Shown here one piece after another: positions 15,237 to 24,459 of a DNA stretch of 36,294 nt. The notes under the pieces were generated by a model, which saw only the letters and a program-made list of their open reading frames with translations, was not told the origin of the DNA and made no database searches. Source of the stretch: a bacterium (GTDB lineage: Bacteria > Pseudomonadota > Alphaproteobacteria > Ferrovibrionales > Ferrovibrionaceae); assembly GCA_022844005.1 (NCBI GenBank), contig JALHMN010000029.1, positions 1 to 36,294 on the forward strand. Direction: 5' to 3'. The position numbers and the translations under genes were made by a program. Numbering within the stretch: position 1 is the first letter of the stretch; the number at the start of each line of letters is the position of its first letter.

Positions 15237-15251
15237 ATCCTCGGTCTGTGG

Positions 15252-16538
15252 TCAGGCCGCGGCCGACTTCGGCTTCGCCCCGCGGTGGAACTGGCGCCGG
15301 CGGCGCGGGCCGCCGGGCTGCTCGCGGCCGCCGCCGGTATGGCCCTGGGGGCGGCCCTGACGGCGCGGCTGATCGCCACTTCTGGCCGGCTGTTCCGGCG
15401 GAACGGTGCCGATCACGGGAATCGGCCGGCGGATCAACTTTTCGATATCCCGCAGCAGGGGCCGCTCCTCCGACGCGCAGAGCGAGATTGCGCTGCCCGA
15501 AGCACCGGCGCGGGCGGTGCGCCCGATCCGATGGACATAGGTCTCAGGCACATGCGGGAGATCGAAGTTCACCACATGGGTGACGCCGTCGACGTCGATA
15601 CCGCGCGCCGCGATGTCGGTGGCGACCAGGACCGGGCTGGAGCCGTCTTTGAAGGAGGCCAGCGCCTTCTCGCGCTGCGGCTGGCTCTTGTTGCCGTGGA
15701 TCGCCACGGCGGAAATGCCGTCGGCATCCAACTGCTTCACGATCCGGTCGGCGCCGTGCTTGGTACGCGAGAAGACCAGCGTCCGGCCGAAGCCGGCCGA
15801 CCGCAGCAGGGTCGACAGCCGGGCGCGCTTCGCCGCCGTCTCGACATGGATGACATGCTGGTCGATCCGGTCGGCCGTGGTGGCGACAGGCGCCACGGCG
15901 ACCTTCACGGGATCGCGCAGCCATTCGCTGGCGAGCGCCTCGATCGGCTTCGGCATGGTGGCCGACAGGAACAGGTTCTGGCGGACATGCGGCAGCGCCT
16001 TCACGACCCGGCGGATCGAGGGGATGAAGCCCATGTCGAGCATCTGGTCGGCCTCGTCCAGCACGAAGACCTCGACACCGTTCAGCTTGATGCTGCCGGA
16101 ATCGAGATGATCGAGGAGGCGCCCCGGGGTGGCGACGACGATGTCGACGCCGCGCGAGAGGGTGCGCACCTGCTGGCCCATGGAGACGCCGCCGAAGACG
16201 ACGGCGAGGCTGAGCTTCAGGTGGCGGCCATAGGTGCGGAAGCTGTCGGCGATCTGGCTCGCCAGTTCGCGCGTCGGGCTCAGGATCAGGGCGCGGCATC
16301 CGCGCGGCTGGTAGGGCCGCTGGGTGGTCGCCAGGCGCTGCAGGATCGGCAGCGCGAAGGCGGCCGTCTTGCCGGTTCCGGTCTGGGCGATGCCCATCAG
16401 GTCACGGCCCTGGATGATCGGCGGGATTGCCTGGGCCTGAATCGGGGTGGGGGTCTCGTAGCCTTCGTCGGAAAGCGCACGAAGAAGGGGCTCGGCAAGG
16501 CCGAGATCGGTAAATACGGTCAGAGGACTGACTTTCAC
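15252..16538 (-). CDS. rhlE: DEAD-box ATP-dependent RNA helicase, RhlE type
   Basis: A 428-residue protein with every DEAD-box motif: Q motif TPIQAQAIP, motif I AQTGTGKT, Ia PTRELA, motif [10 protein letters not shown], motif III SATM, motif V DIAARGID and motif [12 protein letters not shown]. The C-terminal tail (about 55 residues) is rich in Arg, Gly, Gln and Pro and should bind RNA. RhlE proteins unwind structured RNA in ribosome assembly and in cold-adapted mRNA turnover. The reading frame stays open to 16706, but the added residues are Cys/Arg/Pro-rich with no resemblance to the family. I therefore take the GTG at 16538 ([19 protein letters not shown]); a TTG at 16553 is also possible. 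A leader of about 190 bases precedes it. Confidence 0.9.
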   Translation of the reverse strand: MKVSPLTVFTDLGLAEPLLRALSDEGYETPTPIQAQAIPPIIQGRDLMGIAQTGTGKTAAFALPILQRLATTQRPYQPRGCRALILSPTRELASQIADSFRTYGRHLKLSLAVVFGGVSMGQQVRTLSRGVDIVVATPGRLLDHLDSGSIKLNGVEVFVLDEADQMLDMGFIPSIRRVVKALPHVRQNLFLSATMPKPIEALASEWLRDPVKVAVAPVATTADRIDQHVIHVETAAKRARLSTLLRSAGFGRTLVFSRTKHGADRIVKQLDADGISAVAIHGNKSQPQREKALASFKDGSSPVLVATDIAARGIDVDGVTHVVNFDLPHVPETYVHRIGRTARAGASGSAISLCASEERPLLRDIEKLIRRPIPVIGTVPPEQPARSGDQPRRQGRPQGHTGGGREQPGGPRRRRQFHRGAKPKSAAA

Positions 16539-16730
16539 AACAACGCTGACCAAGGCACGCGCCGCAAACGGCTGCCATGGTCGGCTTCTATCGGGGGATT
16601 GCCCCGCGTGACCTGGGCAAATGGCTTGGGGAACGTGGTGGCGGCAGGGCGGACATCTGCGGGCTGTCGAAGAACAGCTGCGGCACCGCTCACGCGGCCG
16701 GGTCACCGGCGACTGCTGTTGCAGTGCACA

Positions 16731-16761
16731 ATCATATGGTCCCGCGGTTGCCGCTTGTCAA
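16731..16761 (-). promoter_or_regulatory. Candidate sigma-70 promoter of the helicase gene
   Basis: Read on the minus strand, a perfect TTGACA (16756-16761) is followed after 19 bases by TATGAT (16731-16736), five of six matches to TATAAT. The spacer is two bases longer than ideal. Start of transcription near 16724 would give a leader of about 185 bases before the GTG at 16538. Confidence 0.5.
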
Positions 16762-16794
16762 GCCGCATGGATGCCCTCGGCACCGGCCGCTGCG

Positions 16795-19038
16795 TCAGGC
16801 AGCCCGGATCCTGGCCACGAAGCGATCGACTTCGGAGCTGAGTTCCGCGGCCTGAGCGGACAGGTTGTCGGAGGCGTGCCGCATCTGGCCGGCCGAACCG
16901 CCGGTTTCCGCGGCCGCCTGGGTCACCCCGGTGATGTTGCGCGAAACCTCCTGTGTTCCGGCGGCGGCTTCCTGGACGTTGCGGCTGATGTCCTGCGTCG
17001 CCGCCGTCTGCTCCTCCATCGCGCCGGCGATCGAGGTCGAGACCTGGTTGATCTCCTCGATCGTGCGGGCAATGCCCTGGATCGCCTCGACCGAATCGCG
17101 GGTCGCCTGCTGGACCGCCTGGATCTGGCGGCTGATCTCCTCGGTTGCCCTGGCCGTCTGGCTGGCCAGCGTCTTCACTTCGGACGCCACCACCGCGAAC
17201 CCCTTGCCGGCTTCGCCGGCCCGGGCGGCCTCGATCGTCGCGTTCAGCGCCAGCAGGTTCGTCTGGCTGGCGATGGTGTTGATCAGGTTCACCACGTCGC
17301 CGATCTTCTGCGCGGCCTGGGCGAGGCCGTCGACGGTGACCCCGGTCGCCCGGGCACGTCCGGTCGCTTCCTCGGCGAATCGAGCCGACTGGGCGACCTG
17401 GCGCGCGATCTCCTGGATCGAGGCGGAAAGCTCCTCGGAGGCGGATGCGACCGTCTGGACGTTTACCGTCGCCTGCTCGGAGGCGGCCGCGACGACGGCG
17501 GATTGCCTGTTCGTCTCCTCGGCGGTCGAGGCGAGCGCGGTGGCACTGGCCTGGACGTCGCCAGCGGTCGAGCCGACGGTGCGCACCACCTTCTTCACCG
17601 AAGCCTCGAAGGCGTCGGCGAGCGCGTTCATGTCGGCCCGGCGGCGGGTCTCGGCCTCCTGGTGCTCGCGTTCGGCCTGCGCCTCACGATCGGCAGCCGC
17701 TTTGCGCATGGCCTCTTCCGTCTCGCGCAGGCGCCGCTCCAGCGTCGCCTTGGCCTCGGCCTGCTGCTCCTCGGCCCGGGCCTGGGCGGCTGCCCGTTCC
17801 TGTTCCTGTTCGCGCCGCGCTTCGTCCGCCGCACCCTGCAGGCGCTCGTTTTCCACGCCGGCTTCCTTGAACACCTGAACCGCCTTGGCCATGGCGCCGA
17901 TTTCGTCGCGCCGGCCGAGGCCGGGCACGTCGGCCCTCCAGTCCCTGTGCGCCAGGCGGTCCATGGAAGCGGCCATGTCCAGCACCGGCCTGGTGATGCT
18001 GCGGCCGATCAGGAAGGCCGAGAGCGCCCCCAGCACGATGGCCACGACGCCGAGGCCGATGGCGATCATGCGCGCGCCGCCCAGCTGGCTTTCGAGTGCC
18101 GCCTGGCCGTCGCTCATCTCGGTGATCTCGCCGTCGCGCATCGCCGCCACCATGGTGGCGATCCCGGCCGCGACCTTCTCGTTGGTCTTGTTGACGATGT
18201 CGTCGACCTCGAAGGTCATCTTGGCGACCTGGTCGAAGGCATCGGCGAAGCTCGATGCCTGCGAAGCGGCAGCCTTGGCCAGGTCCTTGCGCTGGTCGGT
18301 GTCGAGCTTCCCATCCAGGTCGCGGACATAGGCGAGGAAGACGCCCATCTGTTCGTGAACCTCGTCGCGGGTCTTCTGCTCCGGCCGGTCGAAGAAGCGC
18401 ATGGCGGTCACCTGAGTCTGCATCAGGGCTTCGATCGCCATGGCCGCCAGGGCGGCCGCGTGATGGTTCTTGTCGTCCATGGCCGTGCGGACGATTTCGC
18501 CGAGATCCTCGGCCGCCTTGAGCGCGCGGGGCTCGAGCTGATCCTTGCGGAGGCTCTCGCGCATGTCGCGCAGCGCGCTGGCATTGTCGAAATTGCTCAT
18601 GTAGTCGCCGAAGCGCTTGCCGAGGGCGGCGGCCAGTCCCTTCGCCTGTTCGGTGCGGGATGTTTCGGCCGTCGCCTTGAGGTCGCTCTCGACCGCGGCG
18701 CCGATCTCCTTCACGCGGGCGTAGGTCTCGTCGCTGCCGGTATCGGCGTAGAGCGCCGCGTTGCGCCTGATCTCCACGATCTGGCGCTCGATCGCCGAGA
18801 CGTCGAGCGCGCTTTTGCTGTTGAGCGAAAAGACCTGGAAGCCCTGTATCGCCTGCCCGATGGTCAGGATGCCGACGGCGCTGATCACGCAGAGCAGCGC
18901 CAGGACAAGCCCGAAGCCCATGTAGAGCCGCGTGCCGATCTTCAGGCGGGACGACAGATCAGGCCGGCGAATTCCCAGGCTGGACAGACGATGCGACAGG
19001 CTTTCCGCCAAGCCGCGCACTGCGGTCGAACTGAACAT
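16795..19038 (-). CDS. Methyl-accepting chemotaxis protein with large helical sensor domain
   Basis: A 747-residue chemoreceptor. Order: cytoplasmic N-terminus, transmembrane 1 (about 41-60), a periplasmic all-helical sensor of about 260 residues (61-322), transmembrane 2 (324-345), HAMP (346-398), a long charged coiled coil rich in Arg/Glu/Ala/Gln (398-470), and the MCP signalling domain (about 480-747) with the tip [20 protein letters not shown]. The size and helical make-up of the sensor fit the helical bimodular type, known to bind small organic acids in other bacteria. The ligand here is not predictable. There is no C-terminal pentapeptide for CheR. The start ATG follows AGGGAG. No che genes are nearby, so it is an orphan receptor feeding a distant pathway. 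Confidence 0.93.
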   Translation of the reverse strand: MFSSTAVRGLAESLSHRLSSLGIRRPDLSSRLKIGTRLYMGFGLVLALLCVISAVGILTIGQAIQGFQVFSLNSKSALDVSAIERQIVEIRRNAALYADTGSDETYARVKEIGAAVESDLKATAETSRTEQAKGLAAALGKRFGDYMSNFDNASALRDMRESLRKDQLEPRALKAAEDLGEIVRTAMDDKNHHAAALAAMAIEALMQTQVTAMRFFDRPEQKTRDEVHEQMGVFLAYVRDLDGKLDTDQRKDLAKAAASQASSFADAFDQVAKMTFEVDDIVNKTNEKVAAGIATMVAAMRDGEITEMSDGQAALESQLGGARMIAIGLGVVAIVLGALSAFLIGRSITRPVLDMAASMDRLAHRDWRADVPGLGRRDEIGAMAKAVQVFKEAGVENERLQGAADEARREQEQERAAAQARAEEQQAEAKATLERRLRETEEAMRKAAADREAQAEREHQEAETRRRADMNALADAFEASVKKVVRTVGSTAGDVQASATALASTAEETNRQSAVVAAASEQATVNVQTVASASEELSASIQEIARQVAQSARFAEEATGRARATGVTVDGLAQAAQKIGDVVNLINTIASQTNLLALNATIEAARAGEAGKGFAVVASEVKTLASQTARATEEISRQIQAVQQATRDSVEAIQGIARTIEEINQVSTSIAGAMEEQTAATQDISRNVQEAAAGTQEVSRNITGVTQAAAETGGSAGQMRHASDNLSAQAAELSSEVDRFVARIRAA

Positions 19039-19143
19039 GCTCCCTGAACTCCGGTCTTGTCTTCTGAGGACGAGCGTTGACCATCCTCAATAGGGAGCAG
19101 GGGTTAAAAAACGCCGAAGTACGGTTGCAGAGCTCCGAAGAAA

Positions 19144-21369
19144 TCAGGAGAACCGGCCCGATTTGTTGAATCCCTTCGGCAGCATGCGGCCGGCCTGGGC
19201 GCGCTCGCCGATCCAGTCGCGGATATCGGATTCGGTTCGTTCCCGCCCGTCCGCCGTCGTCCAGGTGAGGCCCGCCGAGAGCGAGAACACTTTCGCGTCG
19301 GCCAGCACGCCGTCCTTGAATTTCTGCAGGATGACGCCGCGGCCGCGGCTCATCTCCGGCACTTCCGTCAGCGGGAAGATCAGGAGCTTGCGGTTCTCGC
19401 CGATGCTGGCGACATGATCGCCTTCGGCCGGCGTGCAGATGCAGGCCTCCACGTCGCCGGAGACGTTCAGCACCTGCTTGCCCGAGCGGGTCGAAGCCAC
19501 GGCCTCTTCTTCCGGCACGACGAAGCCGCGACCGTCGGTGGCGGCGACCAGGAGCTTGCGGCCGGCGCGGTGGGGGAACAGCGCCACGATGTCGCGGTCG
19601 TTGCCCAGATCGATCATCAGCCGCACCGGCTCGCCGTGGCCGCGCCCGCCGGGAAGCTTGTCGACGGGCAGCGTGTAGAACCGGCCGTCGGTGCCGAACA
19701 GCATCAGCTTGTCCGTGGTCTCGCAGGGGATCCAGAAGCGCCCGCGGTCGCCTTCCTTGTAGGTCGCCTTGCCATCGTCCTGCGGGTGGCCCTTCAACGT
19801 CCGTACCCAGCCCTTTTCGGACAGGACGACGGTCACCGGCTCGCGTTCGATGCCGGCGTCCAGCGGAATGTCCGGCAGGTCCGGCATGTCGGCGAAGCCG
19901 GTGCGCCGGCGTCCCAGGATCGTCTTCGGGCCGAAGGTCTTCTTCAGCTCCGACACCTCGCCCGAGATCGCCGACCACTGCGCCTCCTCGCTCGCCAGAA
20001 GCGCTTTCAGACCCTTCTTCTCGGCGGTGAGGCCCGCATGCTCCTTGCGGATCTCCATCTCCTCCAGCTTGCGCAAACTGCGCAGACGCATGTTGAGGAT
20101 TGCCTCGGCCTGGTTGTCGGTCAGATCGAAGGACTTGATCAGCACCGGCTTCGGCTCGTCCTCGGCCCGGATGATGCGGATCACCTCGTCGAGGTTGAGA
20201 TAGGCGATCAGATAACCGCCCAGGACCTCCAGGCGGCGGTCGATCTCCGCCAGCCGGAAGTTGGACCGGCGGACCAGCACGTCGCGGCGATGGTCCAGAT
20301 AGGCCTTGAGCACGGCCTTCAGGTTCATCACCCTGGGCACCCGCCCGCCCTCGAGCACGTTCATGTTGAGCGAGAAGCGGGTCTCTAGGTCGGTCTGACG
20401 GAACAGGCTTTCCATCAGGTGCTCGGCCTCGACGGTGCGGCTCTTGGGCTCCAGCACCAGGCGGATATCCTCGGCCGATTCGTCGCGGATATCGGCCAGG
20501 AGCGGCAACTTCTTCTCGCCCAGCAGGTCGGCGATGCGCTCGATCAGCTTGCTCTTCTGCACCTGATAGGGGATCTCGGTCACCACGATCTGCCAGGTGC
20601 CGCGACCCAGATCTTCCTTCGTCCAGCGCGAACGAAGGCGGAAGCTGCCGCGCCCGGTGGCATAGGCTTCCAGGATCGACTCGCGCGGTTCCACCAGGAT
20701 TCCGCCGGTCGGGAAGTCCGGGCCCGGCATCAGCTTGACCAGGGTCTCGATCGCCGCGTTCGGCGATTTGATCAGATGCTGAAGGGCATCGCAGATCTCG
20801 ACGATATTGTGCGGCGGGATCGAGGTCGCCATCCCCACCGCGATACCGGCCGAACCGTTGGCGAGCAGGTTCGGGAAGGCCGCCGGGAGGACAACCGGCT
20901 CGCGGTCCTCGCCGTCGTAATTGGGGCGGAAATCGACCGTGTCCTTGTCGATGTCGCGCAGCAGCAAATCGGCGACCGCGGTCATGCGCGCCTCGGTATA
21001 GCGCATCGCCGCCGCGCTATCGCCGTCGACGTTGCCGAAATTGCCCTGACCGTCGACGAGCGGATAGCGCTGGGCGAAATCCTGGGCGAGCCGGACCAGC
21101 GCCTCGTAGACCGACAATTCGCCATGCGGGTGGTACTTGCCGATCACGTCGCCGACCACGCGGGCGCATTTCTTGAAGCCGCCGCTGGGGTCGAGCTTCA
21201 GTTCGCGCATCGCATACAGAAGGCGCCGGTGCACCGGCTTCAGCCCGTCGCGCACATCCGGCAGCGAGCGGGAAATGATGGTGGAGAGCGCATAGGCGAG
21301 ATAGCGCTCGCCGAGGGCGTCCTTCAGCGGCGTGCCGCGGATCGAATCGGGTGAAATCAGGTCAGCCAT
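19144..21369 (-). CDS. parC: DNA topoisomerase IV subunit A
   Basis: A 741-residue type IIA topoisomerase subunit that cuts and rejoins DNA to unlink daughter chromosomes, working with ParE. The catalytic tyrosine is Y124 in [26 protein letters not shown] (42-57), [16 protein letters not shown] (77-92) and [14 protein letters not shown] are family signatures. The short C-terminal beta-propeller repeats (for example [20 protein letters not shown] and [14 protein letters not shown]) mark it as ParC rather than GyrA; no GyrA box (QRRGGKG) is seen. I start at ATG 21369 ([10 protein letters not shown]), since residues upstream are not family-like. There is no ribosome site before this ATG, and a TATAGA lies just upstream. 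The position matching quinolone residue Ser80 is Leu85. Confidence 0.95.
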   Translation of the reverse strand: MADLISPDSIRGTPLKDALGERYLAYALSTIISRSLPDVRDGLKPVHRRLLYAMRELKLDPSGGFKKCARVVGDVIGKYHPHGELSVYEALVRLAQDFAQRYPLVDGQGNFGNVDGDSAAAMRYTEARMTAVADLLLRDIDKDTVDFRPNYDGEDREPVVLPAAFPNLLANGSAGIAVGMATSIPPHNIVEICDALQHLIKSPNAAIETLVKLMPGPDFPTGGILVEPRESILEAYATGRGSFRLRSRWTKEDLGRGTWQIVVTEIPYQVQKSKLIERIADLLGEKKLPLLADIRDESAEDIRLVLEPKSRTVEAEHLMESLFRQTDLETRFSLNMNVLEGGRVPRVMNLKAVLKAYLDHRRDVLVRRSNFRLAEIDRRLEVLGGYLIAYLNLDEVIRIIRAEDEPKPVLIKSFDLTDNQAEAILNMRLRSLRKLEEMEIRKEHAGLTAEKKGLKALLASEEAQWSAISGEVSELKKTFGPKTILGRRRTGFADMPDLPDIPLDAGIEREPVTVVLSEKGWVRTLKGHPQDDGKATYKEGDRGRFWIPCETTDKLMLFGTDGRFYTLPVDKLPGGRGHGEPVRLMIDLGNDRDIVALFPHRAGRKLLVAATDGRGFVVPEEEAVASTRSGKQVLNVSGDVEACICTPAEGDHVASIGENRKLLIFPLTEVPEMSRGRGVILQKFKDGVLADAKVFSLSAGLTWTTADGRERTESDIRDWIGERAQAGRMLPKGFNKSGRFS

Positions 21370-21375
21370 GCCGGC

Positions 21376-21381
21376 TCTATA
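21376..21381 (-). promoter_or_regulatory. Possible -10 element placed for a leaderless parC transcript
   Basis: TATAGA on the minus strand ends six bases before the parC ATG. If used, transcription would begin at or next to the start codon. No Shine-Dalgarno sequence is present, which fits. The -35 region (GTCGCC at a 17-base spacing) is poor, so this is tentative. Confidence 0.25.
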
Positions 21382-21536
21382 GCAGATCAACTGCCGCTGG
21401 CGACGGGAAGAACGCACCGGGTACGAAGGCTGGTTTCACTTGGCCGGCGGCGACGATTTTGAGCTCATTGCCAGCGCGGCGGACACGTGGCCTAATCGCC
21501 CCTCGGGAGTTGAAACGCACGGGAAGGCCGAAGGCC

Positions 21537-22796
21537 ATGGATTTCGATATACCAGCCGATATCAGGGCGTATCTGGCCGAACTCGACTCGTTCATCGAGC
21601 GGGAGATCAAGCCGCTCGAGCGCGAGAACATCCAGTATTTCGACCATCGCCGCGAGCATGCCCGGACCGATTGGGACAATGACGGCCAGCCCCGGAAGGA
21701 GTGGGAGGACCTGCTGCGCGAGATGCGCCGGCGGGCCGACAAGGCGGGCCACCTGCGATTCGCCCTGCCGAAGGAAGTCGGCGGCAAGGGCGGTTCCAAC
21801 CTCGCCATGGCGATCATCCGCGAGCATCTCGCCCACAAGGGCCTCGGCCTGCACAACGACCTGCAGAACGAGAGTTCGATCGTCGGCAACTTCCCGGTCG
21901 TTCACCTCCTGATGAACTGGGGCAATGCGGAGCAGAAGCAGCTGATCGAAGGCTGCATCACCGGCGAGAACCGGATCTGCTTCGGCCTGACCGAGCCCAA
22001 CCACGGCTCGGACGCGACCTGGATGGAAACCACGGCGCGCAAGGAGGGCGGCGACTGGATCATCAACGGGGCGAAGCGCTTCAACACCGGCATGCATCAC
22101 GCCACGCACGACATGGTCTTCGCCCGCACCTCGGGCAAGGCGGGCGACGCCCTCGGCATCACCGCCTTCCTGGTGCCGATCGGCACGCCCGGGCTGAAGG
22201 TCGACTTCTTCTGGTGGACCTTCAACATGCCGTCCGACCACCCGGAAGTGTCCATCACCAACGTCCGCGTGCCGGACAGCGCCATCCTGGGCGGCGAGGG
22301 ACGCGGCCTGCTGGTGGCGCAGAATTTCGTGCACGAGAACCGCATCCGCCAGGCGGCGTCGGGCGTCGGCGTGGCGCAGTATTGCATCGACGAAAGCGTC
22401 GCCTATGCGCGCAACCGCAAGGTCTTCGGCAAGGCGCTGTCCTCGCACCAGGCGATCCAGTGGCCGCTCGCCGAACTCAACACCGAATGCGAGATGGTGC
22501 GCGGCCTCGTCTACAAGACGGCCTGGCACCTCGACCGCAACAATCACCTGGAAGTCTCCGACTGGGTGTCGATGGCGAACTATCGCGGCAACCGCCTCGC
22601 CTGCAATGCGGCGGATACGGCGATCCAGGTGCATGGCGGCATCGGCTACACGCGCCACAAACCTTTCGAGCACATCTATCGCCACCACCGGCGCTATCGC
22701 ATCACGGAAGGTTCGGAGGAGATCCAGATCCGCAAGGTGGCGGGCCACCTCTTCGGCATGATGGGTTCGCAGAAGAAGGCCGAAGCAGCGGAATAG
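21537..22796 (+). CDS. Acyl-CoA dehydrogenase family protein (ACAD10/11-like)
   Basis: A 419-residue flavoenzyme. The FAD/substrate motif CFGLTEPNHGSDATWMETTA lies at about 150-170. The C-terminal domain has IQVHGGIGYTRHKPFEHIYRHHRRYRITEGSEEIQIRKVAG, whose TEG glutamate is the expected catalytic base. It oxidises an acyl-CoA at the alpha-beta bond and passes electrons to ETF. The exact chain specificity cannot be read. The ATG at 21537 is preceded by GGGAAGG/GAAGG. It is followed by a perfect hairpin and then a TRAP transporter on the same strand, so uptake of an organic acid followed by CoA-dependent oxidation is plausible. The CoA ligase would have to come from elsewhere, for example the gene at 26858. 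Confidence 0.92.
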   Translation: MDFDIPADIRAYLAELDSFIEREIKPLERENIQYFDHRREHARTDWDNDGQPRKEWEDLLREMRRRADKAGHLRFALPKEVGGKGGSNLAMAIIREHLAHKGLGLHNDLQNESSIVGNFPVVHLLMNWGNAEQKQLIEGCITGENRICFGLTEPNHGSDATWMETTARKEGGDWIINGAKRFNTGMHHATHDMVFARTSGKAGDALGITAFLVPIGTPGLKVDFFWWTFNMPSDHPEVSITNVRVPDSAILGGEGRGLLVAQNFVHENRIRQAASGVGVAQYCIDESVAYARNRKVFGKALSSHQAIQWPLAELNTECEMVRGLVYKTAWHLDRNNHLEVSDWVSMANYRGNRLACNAADTAIQVHGGIGYTRHKPFEHIYRHHRRYRITEGSEEIQIRKVAGHLFGMMGSQKKAEAAE

Positions 22797-22806
22797 CGGA
22801 GACTGC

Positions 22807-22836
22807 AGGCGCCACCGAACGCCCCCGGTGGCGCCT
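22807..22836 (+). terminator. Perfect 11-bp hairpin between the acyl-CoA dehydrogenase and dctP
   Basis: AGGCGCCACCG (22807-22817) pairs exactly with CGGTGGCGCCT (22826-22836) around an eight-base loop. No T run follows. It lies 11 bases after the dehydrogenase stop and 38 bases before the dctP start, so it could be a terminator, an attenuator or an mRNA-stabilising stem. Confidence 0.6.
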
Positions 22837-22874
22837 CGTCCAAAACGGGGCATGAAGACCTAGGGAGAGGAAAC

Positions 22875-23882
22875 ATGAAGAACCGGAAATGGCTCGTCGC
22901 GGCCGCGGCGGCTTTCGTGCTCGCCGCCGTCCCGGCTTCGGCCAAAGACACCTGGAAGCTCGGCACCGCCGGGCAGCCCGGCTCCGTCCTCTATGACACG
23001 ATCATGGATTTCATCGGTGCGCACAACAAAGCCTTCGAGGGCAAGCGCGCGATCGAGTACCAGCTGATCGTGAACGAACAGGAGATGACCCAGCAGGTGA
23101 TCCGCGGGCGCATCCAGGCCGGCGCGACCTCGCTCGCCGGCGCGGGCGTCGCCGTGCCCGAGGGCACCGTGCTGAACATGCCCTATGTCTGGGAGAACGA
23201 CCCGGAGCGGGTCTATGTCACCGACAATTTCGCCCTGCCGGTCCTCAAGGACATCTACTCCAAGAAGGGGCTCGTGCTGTTCTCGGTTGCCGATGTCGGC
23301 TGGAACGACGTGATCTGCAACTGGGCCTGCCTCACGCCGGCGGATGTGAAGGGCCAGAAGATGCGCATCTCGCCCTCGCCCGCCTCGAAGCTGTTTTTCC
23401 AGGCGCTCGGGGCCAATGGGGTGCAGATGCCGCTGTCGGAGTTCTTCCCTGGCCTGACGACGGGGCTGGTCCGGGGCGGCGACCTGCCGTTTCTATACTA
23501 TGTCACCACCCCGGCGGCCCAGGGCGCGCCCCACTACGTGGTCACCCGCCACTACCACCATCCGTCGGCCTGGATCGTCAACAAGGCGCTGTTCGAGAAG
23601 ATGAGCCCGGCCGACCGCGACGCCTTCGTCAATGCGGTGCCGCCGGTGCAGGAGATGCGCCGCCGGGTCGATCAGACCGAGAAGCCGAAGATGGAGGAGT
23701 TCGTCAAGAAGGGCGGCTTCGTCCATCACCTGACGGAAGCGCAGCGGGAGGAATGGGCGAAGCTGGTGCGGCCCATCCAGGCCGACATGGTGACGACGAT
23801 CGGCGGCCGCGCGCCGGAAGTCTACGAAGCGATCCTGCGCGGCAAGAAGGAATACGCCGATCGCTTCGGCAAGAAGAGCTGA
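22875..23882 (+). CDS. dctP: TRAP transporter substrate-binding protein, DctP family
   Basis: A 335-residue periplasmic binding protein with signal peptide (KWLVAAAAAFVLAAVPASA, cleavage before KDTWKLG). DctP features are GQKMRISPSPASKLFFQALGANGVQMPLSEFFPGL (about 157-191), where the arginine of MRIS is the residue that pairs with the substrate carboxylate in this family. It has the DctP type, not the TAXI type, of core. DctP delivers an organic acid anion to the DctQM membrane complex. The start follows GGGAGAGG by about eight bases. A strong hairpin separates it from dctQ, as expected for binding proteins made in excess. The substrate is unknown; the neighbouring acyl-CoA dehydrogenase suggests a carboxylic acid. 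Confidence 0.92.
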   Translation: MKNRKWLVAAAAAFVLAAVPASAKDTWKLGTAGQPGSVLYDTIMDFIGAHNKAFEGKRAIEYQLIVNEQEMTQQVIRGRIQAGATSLAGAGVAVPEGTVLNMPYVWENDPERVYVTDNFALPVLKDIYSKKGLVLFSVADVGWNDVICNWACLTPADVKGQKMRISPSPASKLFFQALGANGVQMPLSEFFPGLTTGLVRGGDLPFLYYVTTPAAQGAPHYVVTRHYHHPSAWIVNKALFEKMSPADRDAFVNAVPPVQEMRRRVDQTEKPKMEEFVKKGGFVHHLTEAQREEWAKLVRPIQADMVTTIGGRAPEVYEAILRGKKEYADRFGKKS

Positions 23883-23910
23883 TGTCCTAGCGTCCCGTTC
23901 CTGAACGGCA

Positions 23911-23935
23911 GCCGCCGCGCCTTTGGCGCGGCGGC
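23911..23935 (+). terminator. Perfect 11-bp hairpin between dctP and dctQ (attenuator)
   Basis: GCCGCCGCGCC (23911-23921) pairs exactly with GGCGCGGCGGC (23925-23935) around TTT, followed by the pyrimidine-rich CTTCCTTCCC. This strong stem would stop or stabilise the 3' end of the dctP message while letting some transcription pass to dctQM. Confidence 0.7.
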
Positions 23936-23967
23936 CTTCCTTCCCGCTTGCCTGTCCGGAGGACCGC

Positions 23968-24459
23968 TTGAAGACGCTGCTCGCCCATCTGCAGAAGGCG
24001 GAGACCTTTGTCGCCGTCCTCGCCTTCGTCACCGTGGCCGGATTGCTCTTCGCCGACGTGGCCGCCCGGGAGTTCTTCGGCAACGGCATCTTCGCCGCGC
24101 AGAAGATCGCGGTCTACGCGACGGCGGTTGCCGGCATGCTGGGCTTCGCGATCGTCGTGGGCGTGCACGGGCATCTGCGACCCAAGATCATCGACAAGGT
24201 CTTCCCCGAGAGCTGGAACCCGCTGCTCGACCGGCTGGGCGACGCCGTCTCCTCCGCGATCTGCGTCTTCATGGGCGGGATCGCCGCCGACTTCGCCTAT
24301 ACGTCCTTCGATGTCGGCGAGGTCGGCATGGTGCTGATGAACAAGCTGTGGTGGATGCAGGCGATCATTCCCTATGCCTTCTTCTCCTCGGCGTTCCGAT
24401 TTCTGGTCTACGCGGCGCTGCCCGCCACACGGCCCATCGGCGAGGGGATCGAGGCGTGA
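23968..24459 (+). CDS. dctQ: TRAP transporter small permease, DctQ family
   Basis: I place the start at TTG 23968, because GGAGGA (23958-23963) lies directly upstream and the protein then begins KTLLAHLQKAETFVAV, the usual cytoplasmic lead-in. An earlier in-frame start at 23923 would fall inside the dctP/dctQ hairpin. The 163-residue protein has four membrane helices (about 13-30, 45-65, 91-110 and 130-150). DctQ pairs with DctM to form the sodium-driven importer. Its stop overlaps the dctM start (GTGA). Confidence 0.9.
   Translation: MKTLLAHLQKAETFVAVLAFVTVAGLLFADVAAREFFGNGIFAAQKIAVYATAVAGMLGFAIVVGVHGHLRPKIIDKVFPESWNPLLDRLGDAVSSAICVFMGGIAADFAYTSFDVGEVGMVLMNKLWWMQAIIPYAFFSSAFRFLVYAALPATRPIGEGIEA

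Noticed and set aside
15142..15251. A possible attachment site or mobile-element boundary in the inverted repeat near 15195.
   Set aside because: No integrase, direct repeats or tRNA are nearby. A hairpin at the 3' end of the helicase gene explains it.
16539..16706. N-terminal extension of the RNA helicase to 16706.
   Set aside because: The 56 extra residues are Cys-, Arg- and Pro-rich and unlike RhlE. A promoter-like element suggests that this is a leader.
21370..21417. N-terminal extension of ParC.
   Set aside because: ParC proteins start close to [10 protein letters not shown], and the extra residues (RSSRRQRQ...) are not family-like.
23923..23967. Longer DctQ beginning at 23923.
   Set aside because: That start lies inside a perfect hairpin. 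The TTG at 23968 has GGAGGA directly upstream.
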